NCBI RefSeq assembly: GCF_001431645.1
Contig: NZ_LLXU01000108.1
Span: 1-64,000 of the forward strand
DNA length: 64,000 bases
From: Stenotrophomonas panacihumi
GTDB lineage: Bacteria; Pseudomonadota; Gammaproteobacteria; Xanthomonadales; Xanthomonadaceae
Direction of reading: 5' to 3'
Under the pieces are notes generated by a model that was not told where the DNA came from, did not search any database, and worked only from the letters and a program-made list of their open reading frames with translations. The position numbers and the translations under genes are program-made. Positions within the stretch are counted from its first letter, which is position 1; every line of letters begins with the position of its first letter. Below are positions 48,464-58,554 of this stretch, in pieces.

Positions 48464-51127
48464 TCAGTCTGCGGGCGGCCGGGCCGGCCGCGGCGGCGGC
48501 TCCAGCAGCGGCAGGGTAATGCGGATGGTGGTGCCGCGGCCATCGGCCCCGGCCAGCGCCTCCACGCTGCCGCCATGCGCGCCGATCATGCCCTGGCAGA
48601 TGGTCAACCCCAGCCCGGTGCCATGGCGGCCACGGTCGCCGCGCTCGACGCTGTAGAACATGTCGAAGATGCGCGCGCGCTCGTCCTCGGGAATGCCGGG
48701 GCCGCGGTCGCTGATGTCGATGCGCAGCGCGCCGTCGTGCAGCGCGGCCGTCACCCGCACCGGCTCGCCCGGCGGTGAAAACTTGGCCGCGTTCTCCAGC
48801 ACGTTGAAGATCGCCTGCTCCACCAGCGCCGGATGCACCCAGATGGGCGCCAGCGCCGGCGCGATGTGCAGGTCCAGCTTCACCTCCGGCTGGTAGCGCT
48901 GCAGGCGCCGCGCGGCCGAGCCGATCAACTCGTCCACGCCGATCCAGTCGCGGTTGAGGCTCAGCCCGGCGTGGCCGAGGCGGGTCATGTCGAGCAGGTT
49001 CTGGATGTAGCGGTCCAGGCGCTCGCCTTCCAGCTGGATGGTGTCGAGCAGGCTGCGCCGGTCCTGCGCGTCCATCGCCTCGCCGTAGCTGGCCAGGCTG
49101 GAGGCCGAGCCGATCATCGAGGCCAGCGGCGAGCGCAGGTCGTGCGACACCGACGAGAGCAACGCCGAGCGCAGGCGTTCGGTTTCGCCGCTGACGCGCG
49201 CACTCTGCAGGTCGGCGACCAGCCGCGTGCGCAACGCGGCCTGGCCGATGTCCTCCACCATCGCCTCGGCCAGCCGCCGCTGTTCCAGCGCCGGGCGCTG
49301 CACCGAGGCATCGAAACGCAGCGCGACCACGCCGAGCGTGCCGCGTTCGTGCTGCACGGGCAGGCACCACCAGTCGGCGCCGGCCAGCGTATCGGTGAAG
49401 CGGCCGGCGGGCTGGCCGTGCCGCTGCGCCCAGTCGGCGGCGCTGCGGTCCAGCGCGGAGAGCGTCACGCTGCCCTCGCTTTCGCGCTTGTCCAGGCGCA
49501 GCCACGCATCCACGCCAAGCGCGGTGGCCAGCGCACGCCGGCCCGCCTCCACCACCTCGCCCAGGTCCGCCGCGGTGCTCAGCTGGCGGCCGAGTGCCTG
49601 CAGCGCATTGGCGTGCGTGTTGGCCGCGCGCAGCGCCAGCACCTGCATGCGCAGGCGCGAGGCCAGCCGCCCGGCCACCAGGGCGGCGATCAGGAACAGG
49701 ATCACCGTCACCACGCCCTGGCGGGCGCTGATGTTGAAGGTGAAGCGTGGCTCGATGAAGAAGAAGTTGTAGGCCAGGAAGCTCAGCAGCGCGGCCAGCA
49801 CGGCGGCGACCATGCGCGTGCGCGACGCCACCAGCACCACGGCCACGATGAACACCATCGACAGGTCATCGATGTCGGTCCAGCGCTGCAGCAGCCAGGC
49901 CACCCCTACCGCGGCGGCGGCGGTCACCAGTGCGTAGGCCAGGTCGTAGCGGCGCAGCCAGCGCATCGGCTGGCGCGATTGCCGGCGCGACCGTGCGCGC
50001 GCGTCGGCCGAGCTGACGATCACCAGTTCGTAGTGCGCGCCCCGCTGCAGCAGCCGCTGGGTCAGCGTGCGATTGAACATGCGCGCCAGCGGGCGTTCGC
50101 GCGTGCGGCCGAGCACCAGCGTCGAGGTGCCGCTCTGCGCGGCGAAGTCGAGCAGCGCGTCGGCGATGTTGCTTCCGTGCAGCAGCGCGGTATCGCCGCC
50201 CAGCCGGCGCGCCAGTGCGAAGGCGCGGTCGATCTCCAGCTGCCAGGCGGCATCCATGACGGTGCGCGCCTGCACCGTCACCACCGTCCACGGCGCATCG
50301 CGGCGCTCGGACAGGCGGCGCGCCACGCGCACGAGGTAATCGGAACTGCCGCGCCCGTCGATGGCCACCACCACGCGGCGGCGCAGCGCGGCGGTGCCGG
50401 GCAGGCCGCGCGCGGTCTGCGCGTCGCGCAGGTCGCTGTCCACGCGGTCGGCGGCGGTCTGCATCGCCAGTTCGCGCAGGGCGGTGAGGTTGGAAGGCGA
50501 AAAGAACGCCTGCAGCGCCTGCGTGGCCTGTTCGGGCAGGTAGACCTTGCCCTGCTGCAACCGCTCGATGAGTTCGCGCGGCGGCAGGTCCACCAGCACG
50601 ATGTCGCGCAGGCGATCGAACACCGCGTCGGGCACGGTCTCGGAGACGCGCACGCCGGTGATGCGCAGCACGACGTCGTTGAGGCTTTCCAGGTGCTGGA
50701 TGTTGACCGTGGTGTAGACGTCGATGCCGGCGTCGAGCAGCTCGATCACATCCTGCCAGCGGCGCTCGTGGCGGGTGCCGGGTGCATTGCGGTGCGCGAG
50801 TTCGTCGACCAGCGCCAGCTGCGGGCGGCGCGCGATCAGCGCGTCGAGGTCCAGCTCCTCCAGCGTGCGGCCGCGGTATTCGATGCGCTGGCGCGGCAGC
50901 ACGGGCAGGCCGTCGAGCAGCGCGGCGGTCTCGCTGCGGCCATGCGTCTCCACGATGCCGGCCACCACGTCCACGCCCTGCCGCAGGCGCTCGCGCGCCC
51001 GCGACAGCATGGCGTAGGTCTTGCCCACGCCGGGCGCGGCCCCGAGGAACACGGTGAGCCGGCCCCCATGTTCGCGTTGCAGTTGGCCGATGAGAGCATC
51101 GGCCTGTTGCGTGCGTGCGTCGCTCAT
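48464..51127 (-). CDS. kdpD: KdpD sensor histidine kinase
   Basis: An 887-residue sensor. The N-terminal KdpD domain has a P-loop GAAPGVGKT at 29-37 and a Usp-like domain (about 240-370). Four membrane helices (about 390-490) precede a GAF-like region, the HDLRSPL phosphorylation box and the ATPase domain (NVLENAAKF, DRGPGIPE, GTGLGL). It senses K+ supply and turgor and phosphorylates KdpE. Full length and intact. Confidence 0.95.
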   Translation of the reverse strand: MSDARTQQADALIGQLQREHGGRLTVFLGAAPGVGKTYAMLSRARERLRQGVDVVAGIVETHGRSETAALLDGLPVLPRQRIEYRGRTLEELDLDALIARRPQLALVDELAHRNAPGTRHERRWQDVIELLDAGIDVYTTVNIQHLESLNDVVLRITGVRVSETVPDAVFDRLRDIVLVDLPPRELIERLQQGKVYLPEQATQALQAFFSPSNLTALRELAMQTAADRVDSDLRDAQTARGLPGTAALRRRVVVAIDGRGSSDYLVRVARRLSERRDAPWTVVTVQARTVMDAAWQLEIDRAFALARRLGGDTALLHGSNIADALLDFAAQSGTSTLVLGRTRERPLARMFNRTLTQRLLQRGAHYELVIVSSADARARSRRQSRQPMRWLRRYDLAYALVTAAAAVGVAWLLQRWTDIDDLSMVFIVAVVLVASRTRMVAAVLAALLSFLAYNFFFIEPRFTFNISARQGVVTVILFLIAALVAGRLASRLRMQVLALRAANTHANALQALGRQLSTAADLGEVVEAGRRALATALGVDAWLRLDKRESEGSVTLSALDRSAADWAQRHGQPAGRFTDTLAGADWWCLPVQHERGTLGVVALRFDASVQRPALEQRRLAEAMVEDIGQAALRTRLVADLQSARVSGETERLRSALLSSVSHDLRSPLASMIGSASSLASYGEAMDAQDRRSLLDTIQLEGERLDRYIQNLLDMTRLGHAGLSLNRDWIGVDELIGSAARRLQRYQPEVKLDLHIAPALAPIWVHPALVEQAIFNVLENAAKFSPPGEPVRVTAALHDGALRIDISDRGPGIPEDERARIFDMFYSVERGDRGRHGTGLGLTICQGMIGAHGGSVEALAGADGRGTTIRITLPLLEPPPRPARPPAD

Positions 51128-51173
51128 GCTGGCGATTGTGGCCCAGCCCCGGTGACGCCGGCGAGCGAGGTGC

Positions 51174-51785
51174 TCATCGCAGCTGGTCCAGCGCCAGGTT
51201 GAGCTGCAGGACGTTCACCCGCGGCTCGCCGAACACGCCGTACTGGCGCGGCTGCACCTGCTGGCGCAGCAGCTCGGCCACGCGCGCCTCGGGCAGGCCG
51301 CGGGCGGCCGCGACACGGCGCACCTGCAGTTCGGCCGAAGCCGGCGTGATGTCCGGGTCCAGCCCGCTGCCGGACTGGGTCAGCAGGTCCGAAGGCACCC
51401 GCGCCGGGTCGATGCCGTCGCGCTTGGCCACCGCGGCGCGCGTCTCTTCGATGTGCTTGAGCAAGTCCGGGTTGGAACGCGCCTGGTTGCTGCCGGCGGC
51501 CGACATCGGGTCGTACTTGGCCGCCGAAGGCCGCGGCTGGAAGTAGCGCGCGTCGCTGAAAGGCTGGGCGACCAGGACCGAACCGACCACGCGGTCGCCG
51601 TCCTGGATCAGCGAGCCGGCGGCCTGTGCGGGAAACGCCGCACCGGCGACAAGCGTACCGGCCACCGAATAGGCGAAGCCGAAGCCGACCAGGGTGACCA
51701 GCGCCAGGGCGAGCGATGCGCGCCAGGCGCCGCCGTCGTGCAGGACGGCGGCGGTGGAACGGGAAGGAGAAGGGGCTTTTCCCAT
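51174..51785 (-). CDS. kdpC: KdpC subunit of potassium-transporting ATPase
   Basis: A 203-residue single-pass periplasmic subunit with a membrane helix at about 24-46 and the conserved YFQPRPSA, GSGLDPDITP and VNVLQLNLAL blocks. It assists KdpB within KdpFABC. GAGGA seven bases before the ATG is its ribosome site. Confidence 0.95.
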   Translation of the reverse strand: MGKAPSPSRSTAAVLHDGGAWRASLALALVTLVGFGFAYSVAGTLVAGAAFPAQAAGSLIQDGDRVVGSVLVAQPFSDARYFQPRPSAAKYDPMSAAGSNQARSNPDLLKHIEETRAAVAKRDGIDPARVPSDLLTQSGSGLDPDITPASAELQVRRVAAARGLPEARVAELLRQQVQPRQYGVFGEPRVNVLQLNLALDQLR

Positions 51786-51795
51786 GATGGAATCC

Positions 51796-53844
51796 TCAGA
51801 TACCGACCATGGCGGCGATCGCCATGTCGATCAGCTTGATGCCGGCGAACGGCAGCAGCACGCCACCCACGCCGTAGACGAGCATGTTCCGGCGCAGCAG
51901 CGTGGTCGCGCCGGCGGGCTTGAAGCGCACGCCGCGCAGCGCCAGCGGGATCAGCGCCGGGATGATGATCGCGTTGAACACCAGCGCCGCCAGCACCGCG
52001 TTGCGCGGGCTCGACAGCTGCATGACGTTGAGCGCGGCCATCGACGGGATCGCCGCGGCGAACAGCGCCGGCAGGATGGCGAAGTACTTCGACACGTCGT
52101 TGGCCAGCGAGAAGGTGGTCAGCGCGCCGCGGGTGATGAGCTGCTGCTTGCCCACTTCCACCACCGCCAGCAGCTTGGCCGGGTCGCTGTCCAGGTCGAC
52201 CATGTTGCCGGCCTCCTTGGCGGCCTGCGTGCCGGAGTTCATCGCCAGGCCCACGTCGGCCTGCGCGAGCGCCGGGGCGTCGTTGGTGCCGTCGCCGACC
52301 ATCGCCACCAGCCGGCCGCCAGCCTGTTCGGCGCGGATGCGCGCGAGCTTGTCTTCCGGGCGGGCCTGGGCGATGTAGTCGTCCACGCCGGCCTCGGCGG
52401 CGATGGCCGCGGCGGTGAGCGGGTTGTCGCCGGTGATCATCACCGTCTTGATGCCCATCGCGCGCAGGCGGGCGAACTTCTCCTTGATGCCGTGCTTGAC
52501 CACGTCGGAGAGCTCGACCACGCCCAGCGCATGGCGGCCCTCGGCCACCACCAGCGGCGTGGCGCCGCCACGGGCGACTTCCTCGATGCGCCCGGCCAGC
52601 TCGGGGCTGACCATGCCGCCGTTGCCCTGCACCCACGCCCCGATGGAATCCCCGGCACCCTTGCGGATCTGCCGGCCGTCCACGTCCACGCCGGACATGC
52701 GGGTCTGCGCGGTGAAGGCGATGAAGTGCGCGTTCGCCGGTTCGACCGCCGCGGCGCCCTGCTCGCGCGCCAGGCGCACGATGGACTTGCCTTCCGGCGT
52801 CGGGTCGGCGAGCGAGGCGAGCATGGCCGCGTCGCGCAGCTGCGCGCGGTCGATGCCGGCGAGCGGATGGAACGCGGTGGCCTGGCGGTCGCCGTGGGTG
52901 ATGGTGCCGGTCTTGTCGAGCAGCAGCACGTCCACGTCGCCGGCCACTTCCACCGCCTTGCCCGACTTGGCCAGCACGTTGGCGGCCAGCGCGCGGTTCA
53001 TGCCGGCGATGCCGATGGCCGGCAGCAGGCCGCCGATGGTGGTCGGGATCAGGCACACCAGCAGCGCGATCAGCAGCATCGGGTCGAGCGTCACGCCGAC
53101 GAACCCGGCAATCGCCGGCAGCGTGGCCACCACGATCAGGAACGTCAGCGTCATCGCCGCCAGCAGCAGCGTCAGCGCGATCTCGTTCGGGGTCTTCTGG
53201 CGGTTGGCGCCTTCGACCAGCGCGATCATGCGGTCCAGGAAGCTGTGGCCCGGCTCGGCGGTGACCTTGAAGATGATCTCGTCGGACAGCACGCGGGTGC
53301 CGCCGATGACGCCGCTGCGGTCGGTGCCGGCCTCGCGCAGCACGGGGGCCGATTCACCGGTCACCGCCGCTTCGTTGATGGTGGCCACGCCGCGCACGAT
53401 CTCGCCGTCGGCGGGAATGAACTCGCCTTCGGAGACGATGACGTGGTCGCCCGGGCGCAGCTCGGCGGCGGGCACGCGGGTTTCGCGACCGCCGAGGTCG
53501 CTCTCCACGCGGCGCGCCACCAGGTCCTTGCGGGCACGACGCAGCGACGCGGCCTGGCCGCGGCCGCGCGCTTCGGCGACGGCTTCGGCGAAGTTGCCGA
53601 ACAGCACGGTGACGAACAGGATCGCCGTCACCGTCCAGCCGAAGCCGGCCGAGGCGTCACCCGTGAGCGTGATGAGGGCCGACAGCAAGGTGCCGACCAT
53701 CACCACCGCCATCACCGGGCTATGCCACAGGTGGCGGGGGGAGAGTTTGAGGAAGGCATCGCGCGTGGCCGAACGCAGCGTGGCGGCGTCGAACAACGCG
53801 ACCTCGCTACGTTGGCGCTTTTCGATAGAGGGAAGGGTGCTCAT
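51796..53844 (-). CDS. kdpB: KdpB ATPase subunit
   Basis: A 682-residue P-type ATPase. The phosphorylated Asp310 is in DKTGT, the dephosphorylation motif TGES is at 162-165 and [16 protein letters not shown] forms the hinge. It powers K+ uptake through KdpA. I start at MSTLPSIEK, giving the family length. Confidence 0.96.
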   Translation of the reverse strand: MSTLPSIEKRQRSEVALFDAATLRSATRDAFLKLSPRHLWHSPVMAVVMVGTLLSALITLTGDASAGFGWTVTAILFVTVLFGNFAEAVAEARGRGQAASLRRARKDLVARRVESDLGGRETRVPAAELRPGDHVIVSEGEFIPADGEIVRGVATINEAAVTGESAPVLREAGTDRSGVIGGTRVLSDEIIFKVTAEPGHSFLDRMIALVEGANRQKTPNEIALTLLLAAMTLTFLIVVATLPAIAGFVGVTLDPMLLIALLVCLIPTTIGGLLPAIGIAGMNRALAANVLAKSGKAVEVAGDVDVLLLDKTGTITHGDRQATAFHPLAGIDRAQLRDAAMLASLADPTPEGKSIVRLAREQGAAAVEPANAHFIAFTAQTRMSGVDVDGRQIRKGAGDSIGAWVQGNGGMVSPELAGRIEEVARGGATPLVVAEGRHALGVVELSDVVKHGIKEKFARLRAMGIKTVMITGDNPLTAAAIAAEAGVDDYIAQARPEDKLARIRAEQAGGRLVAMVGDGTNDAPALAQADVGLAMNSGTQAAKEAGNMVDLDSDPAKLLAVVEVGKQQLITRGALTTFSLANDVSKYFAILPALFAAAIPSMAALNVMQLSSPRNAVLAALVFNAIIIPALIPLALRGVRFKPAGATTLLRRNMLVYGVGGVLLPFAGIKLIDMAIAAMVGI

Positions 53845-53855
53845 GGGGTTTCTCT

Positions 53856-55580
53856 TCAGGACGCGGCCAGGGTCAAGTGCTCGGCAATCGGGCCCAGCAC
53901 CAGCGCCGGCATGAACTGCAGCACGGTGAGGACGAGCACGACGGCGACCAGGGTCAGGGCGAAAGTGGGCGTTTCGATGCGCAGGCTGCCGCCCGACTCG
54001 GGTGCGTGGCGCTTGGCGGCCATGCGCGCGGCCACGACCAGCGGCACGATCAACGCGGGGAAGCGGCCCAGCAGCAGCACCGCCACGCAGGTCAGGTTCC
54101 ACCAGTAGGTGGCATCGCCCAGCCCTTCGAAACCGGAACCGTTGTTGGCGAAGGCCGAGGTGAACTCGTAGAACACCTGGCTGATGCCGTGGAAGCCCGG
54201 ATTGGAATTGCCGGTGAACTGCGGCAGCGCCAGCGTGACGGCGGTGAAGCCGAGCAGCACCAGCGGCTGGAGCAGGATCAGCAGCGCGAGCAGGCGTACT
54301 TCGCCGGCTTCGATCTTGCGACCGAACAGCTCCGGCGTGCGGCCAGTCATCAGGCCGGCGAGGAACACGCTCAGCAGCAGGTAGACGATGAACTGCTGCA
54401 GGCCGCAGCCGACACCGCCCCAGATCGCGTTGACCAGCATGTTGACCATCGCCACGCCCCCGGTGAGCGGCGCCAGCGAGTCATGCATGGCATTGACCGA
54501 GCCGTTGTTCACCTGCGTGGTGATCGAGGACCACAACGCGGCGTTGTCCACGCCCAGGCGCACTTCCTTGCCTTCCATCAACGCGGCGCTGGCGGTGGTG
54601 GCCGAATGGCCTTCGGACCACATCGACGCGCCGGTGGACAGCACCGACATCAGCAGCATGCTGCCGAAGATCAGCGCGGTGAAGCGGCGGCGTCCGGTGA
54701 ACGCGCCGACCATGAACACCACGCTGACCGGGATCAGCATGATCGCCAGCATCTCGAGGAAGTTCGACAGCGGCGTGGGGTTTTCCAGCGGCACGGCACT
54801 GTTCGGGCCATACCAGCCGCCGCCGTTGGAACCCAGCTGCTTGATGGCGACCATCGCCGCGACCGGGCCGACCGGGATCTTCTGCCCGGCCATGCCGGCG
54901 CTGGCATCGACCGGCGTCACGGTGGGACCGGAAGCGAAGGTGGACGGTACGCCCTGCGAGGCGAGCAGCAGCGTCCACACCAGGCACAGCGGCAGCAGGA
55001 AGCGCACGCTCGGGCGCACCACGTCGGCCCAGTAGTTGCCGACGTCCACGCTGTCCGCGTGATCGGCCTGCGGGGCGGGGGTGGCCTCCTTGGCCTGCAT
55101 CCGCGCACGGCCGCCCATCAGCCCGCGCAGCGTGGCCACGACGAGCGCCAGGCCCATCATCGGCGACACCACCTGCAGGCCGACGATGCCGGTCATCTGC
55201 GCCAGGTACGAGAGCTGCGCCTGGCCGGAATAGTGCTGCTGGTTGGTGTTGGTGAGGAACGAGACCGCCGTATGCAGCGCGGTGTCCCAACGCAGGTTCG
55301 GCACGTGGTCCGGGTTGAGCGGCAGCATCCCCTGGGTCATGAAGACGACCCATGCCAGCAGCCCCACCACGAGGTTGCTCGCCAGAAACGCCAGCGCGTA
55401 GCCGCGCCAACTCATGCCGCGTTCCGGGCGGGCGCCGAGCAATGCATAGATCGGCTTTTCGAGCAGGCCGAACACGGCATCGCCGCGCATCGGCGCGCCG
55501 CGCATGATGCGCGCCAGGTACAGGCCCAGCGGCCAGCCGAGCGCGATGGCGACGGTGAAGAGAAGAAGGGTTTCGGTCAT
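53856..55580 (-). CDS. kdpA: KdpA potassium-translocating subunit
   Basis: A 574-residue polytopic channel-like subunit of the SKT family. The four selectivity-filter loops are recognisable, for example [19 protein letters not shown] and ANNGSGFEG. It starts ten bases after kdpF and ends twelve before kdpB. Confidence 0.95.
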   Translation of the reverse strand: MTETLLLFTVAIALGWPLGLYLARIMRGAPMRGDAVFGLLEKPIYALLGARPERGMSWRGYALAFLASNLVVGLLAWVVFMTQGMLPLNPDHVPNLRWDTALHTAVSFLTNTNQQHYSGQAQLSYLAQMTGIVGLQVVSPMMGLALVVATLRGLMGGRARMQAKEATPAPQADHADSVDVGNYWADVVRPSVRFLLPLCLVWTLLLASQGVPSTFASGPTVTPVDASAGMAGQKIPVGPVAAMVAIKQLGSNGGGWYGPNSAVPLENPTPLSNFLEMLAIMLIPVSVVFMVGAFTGRRRFTALIFGSMLLMSVLSTGASMWSEGHSATTASAALMEGKEVRLGVDNAALWSSITTQVNNGSVNAMHDSLAPLTGGVAMVNMLVNAIWGGVGCGLQQFIVYLLLSVFLAGLMTGRTPELFGRKIEAGEVRLLALLILLQPLVLLGFTAVTLALPQFTGNSNPGFHGISQVFYEFTSAFANNGSGFEGLGDATYWWNLTCVAVLLLGRFPALIVPLVVAARMAAKRHAPESGGSLRIETPTFALTLVAVVLVLTVLQFMPALVLGPIAEHLTLAAS

Positions 55581-55590
55581 GGCGAGGTCC

Positions 55591-55683
55591 TCAGAAGTCT
55601 TCCGGACGCAGCACGACGTACAGCAGGTAGGCCGCGGTGACGATCACCGCGAGTCCACACACGAAGGCAAGCCAGGCAGGCAT
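55591..55683 (-). CDS. kdpF: KdpF small stabilising subunit
   Basis: A 30-residue single-helix peptide, MPAWLAFVCGLAV then ITAAYLL-like residues and ending RPEDF. AGGAG lies a short distance before the ATG. Size, hydrophobic helix and place before kdpA identify KdpF, which stabilises the KdpABC complex in the lipid phase. Confidence 0.88.
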   Translation of the reverse strand: MPAWLAFVCGLAVIVTAAYLLYVVLRPEDF

Positions 55684-55694
55684 GGGTCATCTCC

Positions 55695-56405
55695 TCAGAA
55701 GGAAGCTTGCAGCGCCGCTTCCACGCGCGAACCGGCCAGGCCGGGGAACAGGCGTTCGGCGGCATGGTCGGTGTCGTGCGCGGTCACGCGCAGTTCCAGC
55801 GGCGAGCGGATCGCCCACACCACGCCGAGCTGGCCGTGGGTGTAGCTGTCGCCGTAGGCGTCATCGAGCCAGTAATGGCCCAGCGCGGCCTCGATGCGGA
55901 AGCGCTCGCCGAGCGGGAAGCGCGCGCCAACCTGCGCATAGGTGCCGGTCTGGTCGCTGGCCATCACGTCGTTCGACCAGCCCAGCTGCGCCCAGTAGTT
56001 CTGCTTCCAGGTCAGGGTGCCGTTGAGCTCGGTCCAGTTGAGGTCGACGGTGGTCGAGGGATAGCGGTAGTGGGTGAGGTTGGCATCCAGCGCCCAGTCG
56101 TCGGACAGGTTGCCGCCCCAGCCGAGGATCAGGTCCAGCTCGCTGCTGGCGTGGGTCTGCGGGGCGAATTCGACGTTCGAGCCCCAGGCCGAGGCGTACA
56201 GGCCGTTGTCGGCGGCCCACTTCAGGCCGGCCTGGGCGGCGAAGTCGCCCTGGGTCTGGGTGGTGCCGCGCCAGACGTAATCGCTGGTGAGGGTCATGTT
56301 GCCGGACAGCGTGCTGGCGGCGGCCAGCGGCGCGGCGGCACCCAGGCACAGCAGAAGGGCAGCGCGCGAGAAGCCGCGGCTGGCGGTGTGGAGCGGGGAG
56401 TACAT
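55695..56405 (-). CDS. TorF-family putative outer-membrane porin
   Basis: A 236-residue protein with a signal peptide (about 1-31, cleaved after LAAA) and an alternating beta-strand pattern that ends in Phe (ALQASF), as in small beta-barrels. LTSDYVWRGTTQTQ is the signature of the TorF/TIGR02001 group, often found with potassium or phosphate uptake genes. It lies eleven bases before kdpF on the same strand, so it is probably the first gene of the kdp operon and may let cations through the outer membrane. Confidence 0.82.
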   Translation of the reverse strand: MYSPLHTASRGFSRAALLLCLGAAAPLAAASTLSGNMTLTSDYVWRGTTQTQGDFAAQAGLKWAADNGLYASAWGSNVEFAPQTHASSELDLILGWGGNLSDDWALDANLTHYRYPSTTVDLNWTELNGTLTWKQNYWAQLGWSNDVMASDQTGTYAQVGARFPLGERFRIEAALGHYWLDDAYGDSYTHGQLGVVWAIRSPLELRVTAHDTDHAAERLFPGLAGSRVEAALQASF

Positions 56406-56422
56406 GGGTGGGTGGCCTTTCG

Positions 56423-56453
56423 GTGATCGAGGCGGAACCATTCCGCCGATCAC
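56423..56453 (-). promoter_or_regulatory. Leader hairpin before the TorF-like gene
   Basis: GTGATCG and CGATCAC pair, with inner GCGGAA/TTCCGC and a two-base bulge, about 20 bases upstream of the start codon in the expected leader. Confidence 0.45.
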
Positions 56454-56472
56454 GAAAGTCTGGGCGCCGCCT

Positions 56473-56523
56473 GCGTAAAGTCGCTATGGCAGCCCGGCGG
56501 GGCACGCGTAAATTCGGCGTAAC
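56473..56523 (-). promoter_or_regulatory. Putative KdpE-type direct repeats
   Basis: Three copies of TTACGC on the minus strand (56473-56478, 56506-56511, 56517-56522). The last two are eleven bases apart, one helical turn, as expected for an OmpR-family dimer. They lie 70-120 bases before the first gene of the operon. Confidence 0.4.
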
Positions 56524-56541
56524 CGCCCGGTGGGCGTTGGC

Positions 56542-57513
56542 TCAGCCGAAATGCTGGTAGCCGCTGCGCGGCGGATGCCAGGCGCAGCCTTCTTCATCGA
56601 GCACCTGGATGCCCTCGCCCGCCAGCACGCGGCCGATCACATGGCCCTGCGTACCGGCGAATTCAAGTGCGCGCTGCACGGCCTCGCGGTCGGCCGCGGC
56701 GGCGGTGAAGCACAGTTCGTAATCGTCGCCGCCGCCGACCTGCCATTCGCGCGCACGGCGATCGCCCAGCGCGCGCAGCGCCGGCGACAGCGGCAGGCCT
56801 TCCAGCGTGATCCGCGCGCCCACGCCGCTGCGGGCGCACAGGTGGCCGAGGTCGGCGAGCAGTCCATCGGACACATCCACGCAGGCATGCGCGAGGCCGC
56901 GCAGCCGCAAGCCGGCGTCCACGCGTGGCGTGGGCCGCAGCAGGCGCTGGCGCAGGTGTTCGCGCGCCGCTTCGGCGGCAGGCGTGGTGACGTCGAGTTC
57001 ACCCTGCTGCCAGAGCGCGAGCGCGGCAGCGGCCTCGCCGGGCGTGCCGGTGATCCAGATGTCGTCGCCGATGCGCGCACCGTCGCGACGCAGTGCTGCG
57101 CCCGGCGGCACGCTGCCGATCGCGGTGACGGAAAGCGACAGCGGTCCGCGCGTGGTGTCCCCGCCGACCAGCGCGACGCCATGGGCATCGGCCAGCGCGA
57201 AGAAGCCATCCGCGAACGCGTCCAGCCAGGCGGCCTCGTCTTGCGGCAACGAGAGCGACAAGGTGCACCAGCGCGGCTGGGCGCCCATCGCGGCGAGATC
57301 GGAGAGATTGACCGCCAGCGTCTTCCAGCCGATATCCGCAGGCGCGGTTTCAACGGGGAAATGCACGCCGGCGTTCAAGGTGTCGGCGGTGATCGCCAGC
57401 TGCTCGCCGGCCGGCGGCTGCAGCAGCGCGGCGTCGTCGCCGATGCCCAGCGGCACGTCCTCGCGACCGCGCACGCGGCGGCGCAGGCGGTCGATCAAGG
57501 CGAATTCGGGCAT
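56542..57513 (-). CDS. thiL: Thiamine-monophosphate kinase
   Basis: A 323-residue kinase that makes thiamine pyrophosphate. GIGDDAALL at the start binds Mg-ATP, and VGGDTTRG, DVSDGLLADLGH and GGGDDYEL are typical. I start at MPEFALIDRL. It is the last gene of the rib-nus group, 16 bases after nusB. Confidence 0.95.
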   Translation of the reverse strand: MPEFALIDRLRRRVRGREDVPLGIGDDAALLQPPAGEQLAITADTLNAGVHFPVETAPADIGWKTLAVNLSDLAAMGAQPRWCTLSLSLPQDEAAWLDAFADGFFALADAHGVALVGGDTTRGPLSLSVTAIGSVPPGAALRRDGARIGDDIWITGTPGEAAAALALWQQGELDVTTPAAEAAREHLRQRLLRPTPRVDAGLRLRGLAHACVDVSDGLLADLGHLCARSGVGARITLEGLPLSPALRALGDRRAREWQVGGGDDYELCFTAAAADREAVQRALEFAGTQGHVIGRVLAGEGIQVLDEEGCAWHPPRSGYQHFG

Positions 57514-57529
57514 CGGCCGGCGGGCGGGA

Positions 57530-58012
57530 TCAGCCGCCCGATTCGACCTTGCGCCACGCCAGCGCGGCGCGGTCCAGCACGCCGTTGACGTAGGTGTGGC
57601 CATGCTCGGAACCGAAGCGCTTGGCGGTTTCGATGGCTTCGTTGATCACCACGCGGTACGGCACGTCCTGGCGATACAGCAGCTCGTAGGCGGCCAGGCG
57701 CAGCACCGCGCGTTCGATGGCGTCCACTTCCTCGACGGTGCGGTCGAGGTAATCGACCAGCGCCGCGTCCAGTTCGGCGCGGTGCGCCAGCACGCCTTCC
57801 ACCAGCGCCTCGAAATACGCCAGGTCGGCGATCTCGTGGGCCTGCTCGTGGGCGAACTGGGCAATGACCTGCTTGGCGAAGCCGCCGGAAATCTGCCAGG
57901 CATAGATGGCCTGCAGGGCGCGGCGGCGCGCGCGCGAGCGCAGCACCGGGTCGACGCCATCGCGGCGCGGCGGACGGTGGCCGTTCTGCTTCTGGCCGGT
58001 GGACTTGTTCAT
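57530..58012 (-). CDS. nusB: Transcription antitermination factor NusB
   Basis: A 160-residue all-helical protein with [16 protein letters not shown] near the start, and the C-terminal [16 protein letters not shown] and FVNG-like YVNGVLD blocks. It works with NusE in rRNA antitermination. The N-terminal 25 residues are basic and probably disordered. The start overlaps the ribH stop (ATGA, 58009-58012). Confidence 0.95.
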   Translation of the reverse strand: MNKSTGQKQNGHRPPRRDGVDPVLRSRARRRALQAIYAWQISGGFAKQVIAQFAHEQAHEIADLAYFEALVEGVLAHRAELDAALVDYLDRTVEEVDAIERAVLRLAAYELLYRQDVPYRVVINEAIETAKRFGSEHGHTYVNGVLDRAALAWRKVESGG

Positions 58013-58476
58013 GGCAGCTGCTCCACCAGGTTGATCATTTCCAGGGCCGCCAGCGCGGCCTCCTCGCCCTTGTTGCCGTGGCTGCCGCCGGCACGCGCCT
58101 CGGCATCCTCCACGCGCTCGACGGCAAGCACGCCGTTGAGCACCGGCAGGCGGTGGTCGAGCTGCACGCGCATCAGGCCTTCGGCGCACAGGTCGGCGAC
58201 GTGTTCGTAATGGCGGGTATCGCCGCGGATCACGCAGCCCAGCGCGATGATCGCCGCATGGCGGCCACTGGCGGCCAGACGCGCGGCGACCAGCGGCAGT
58301 TCCCAGGCGCCGGGCACGCGGACCACGTCGATGGCGTCCTCGGCGATGCCGTTGCCGGCCAGGCTCTGCCGCGCGCCGGCGACCAGCGCATCGGTGATGC
58401 GGGCATTCCAGCGGCTGGCGATGATCGCGAAGCGCGCGTTGTCGGGGGCGCGGAGGTCGCCTTCGTAGTGGCTCAT
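58009..58476 (-). CDS. ribH: 6,7-dimethyl-8-ribityllumazine synthase
   Basis: A 155-residue lumazine synthase, the penultimate step of riboflavin synthesis. [41 protein letters not shown] and the C-terminal [17 protein letters not shown]-type block (catalytic region) are intact. The start follows a 78-base spacer with a GC-rich stem-loop. Confidence 0.96.
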   Translation of the reverse strand: MSHYEGDLRAPDNARFAIIASRWNARITDALVAGARQSLAGNGIAEDAIDVVRVPGAWELPLVAARLAASGRHAAIIALGCVIRGDTRHYEHVADLCAEGLMRVQLDHRLPVLNGVLAVERVEDAEARAGGSHGNKGEEAALAALEMINLVEQLP

Positions 58477-58511
58477 GTGCTGCGGGGGCTCGAAAGGTGG
58501 GTCAGTTTAAC

Positions 58512-58538
58512 GCGGCGCGGCCCCGGGGACCGCGCCGC
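58512..58538 (-). terminator. GC-rich stem-loop between ribB and ribH
   Basis: GCGGCGCGG and CCGCGCCGC form a perfect nine-pair stem with a nine-base loop. No T run follows on the minus strand, so partial attenuation or a processing site is as likely as termination. Confidence 0.45.
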
Positions 58539-58554
58539 ATGCGTGAACGCGGGC

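Noticed and set aside
53845-54102. N-terminal extension of KdpB
   Set aside because: It would overlap kdpA and exceed the usual length; MSTLPSIEK is the family start.
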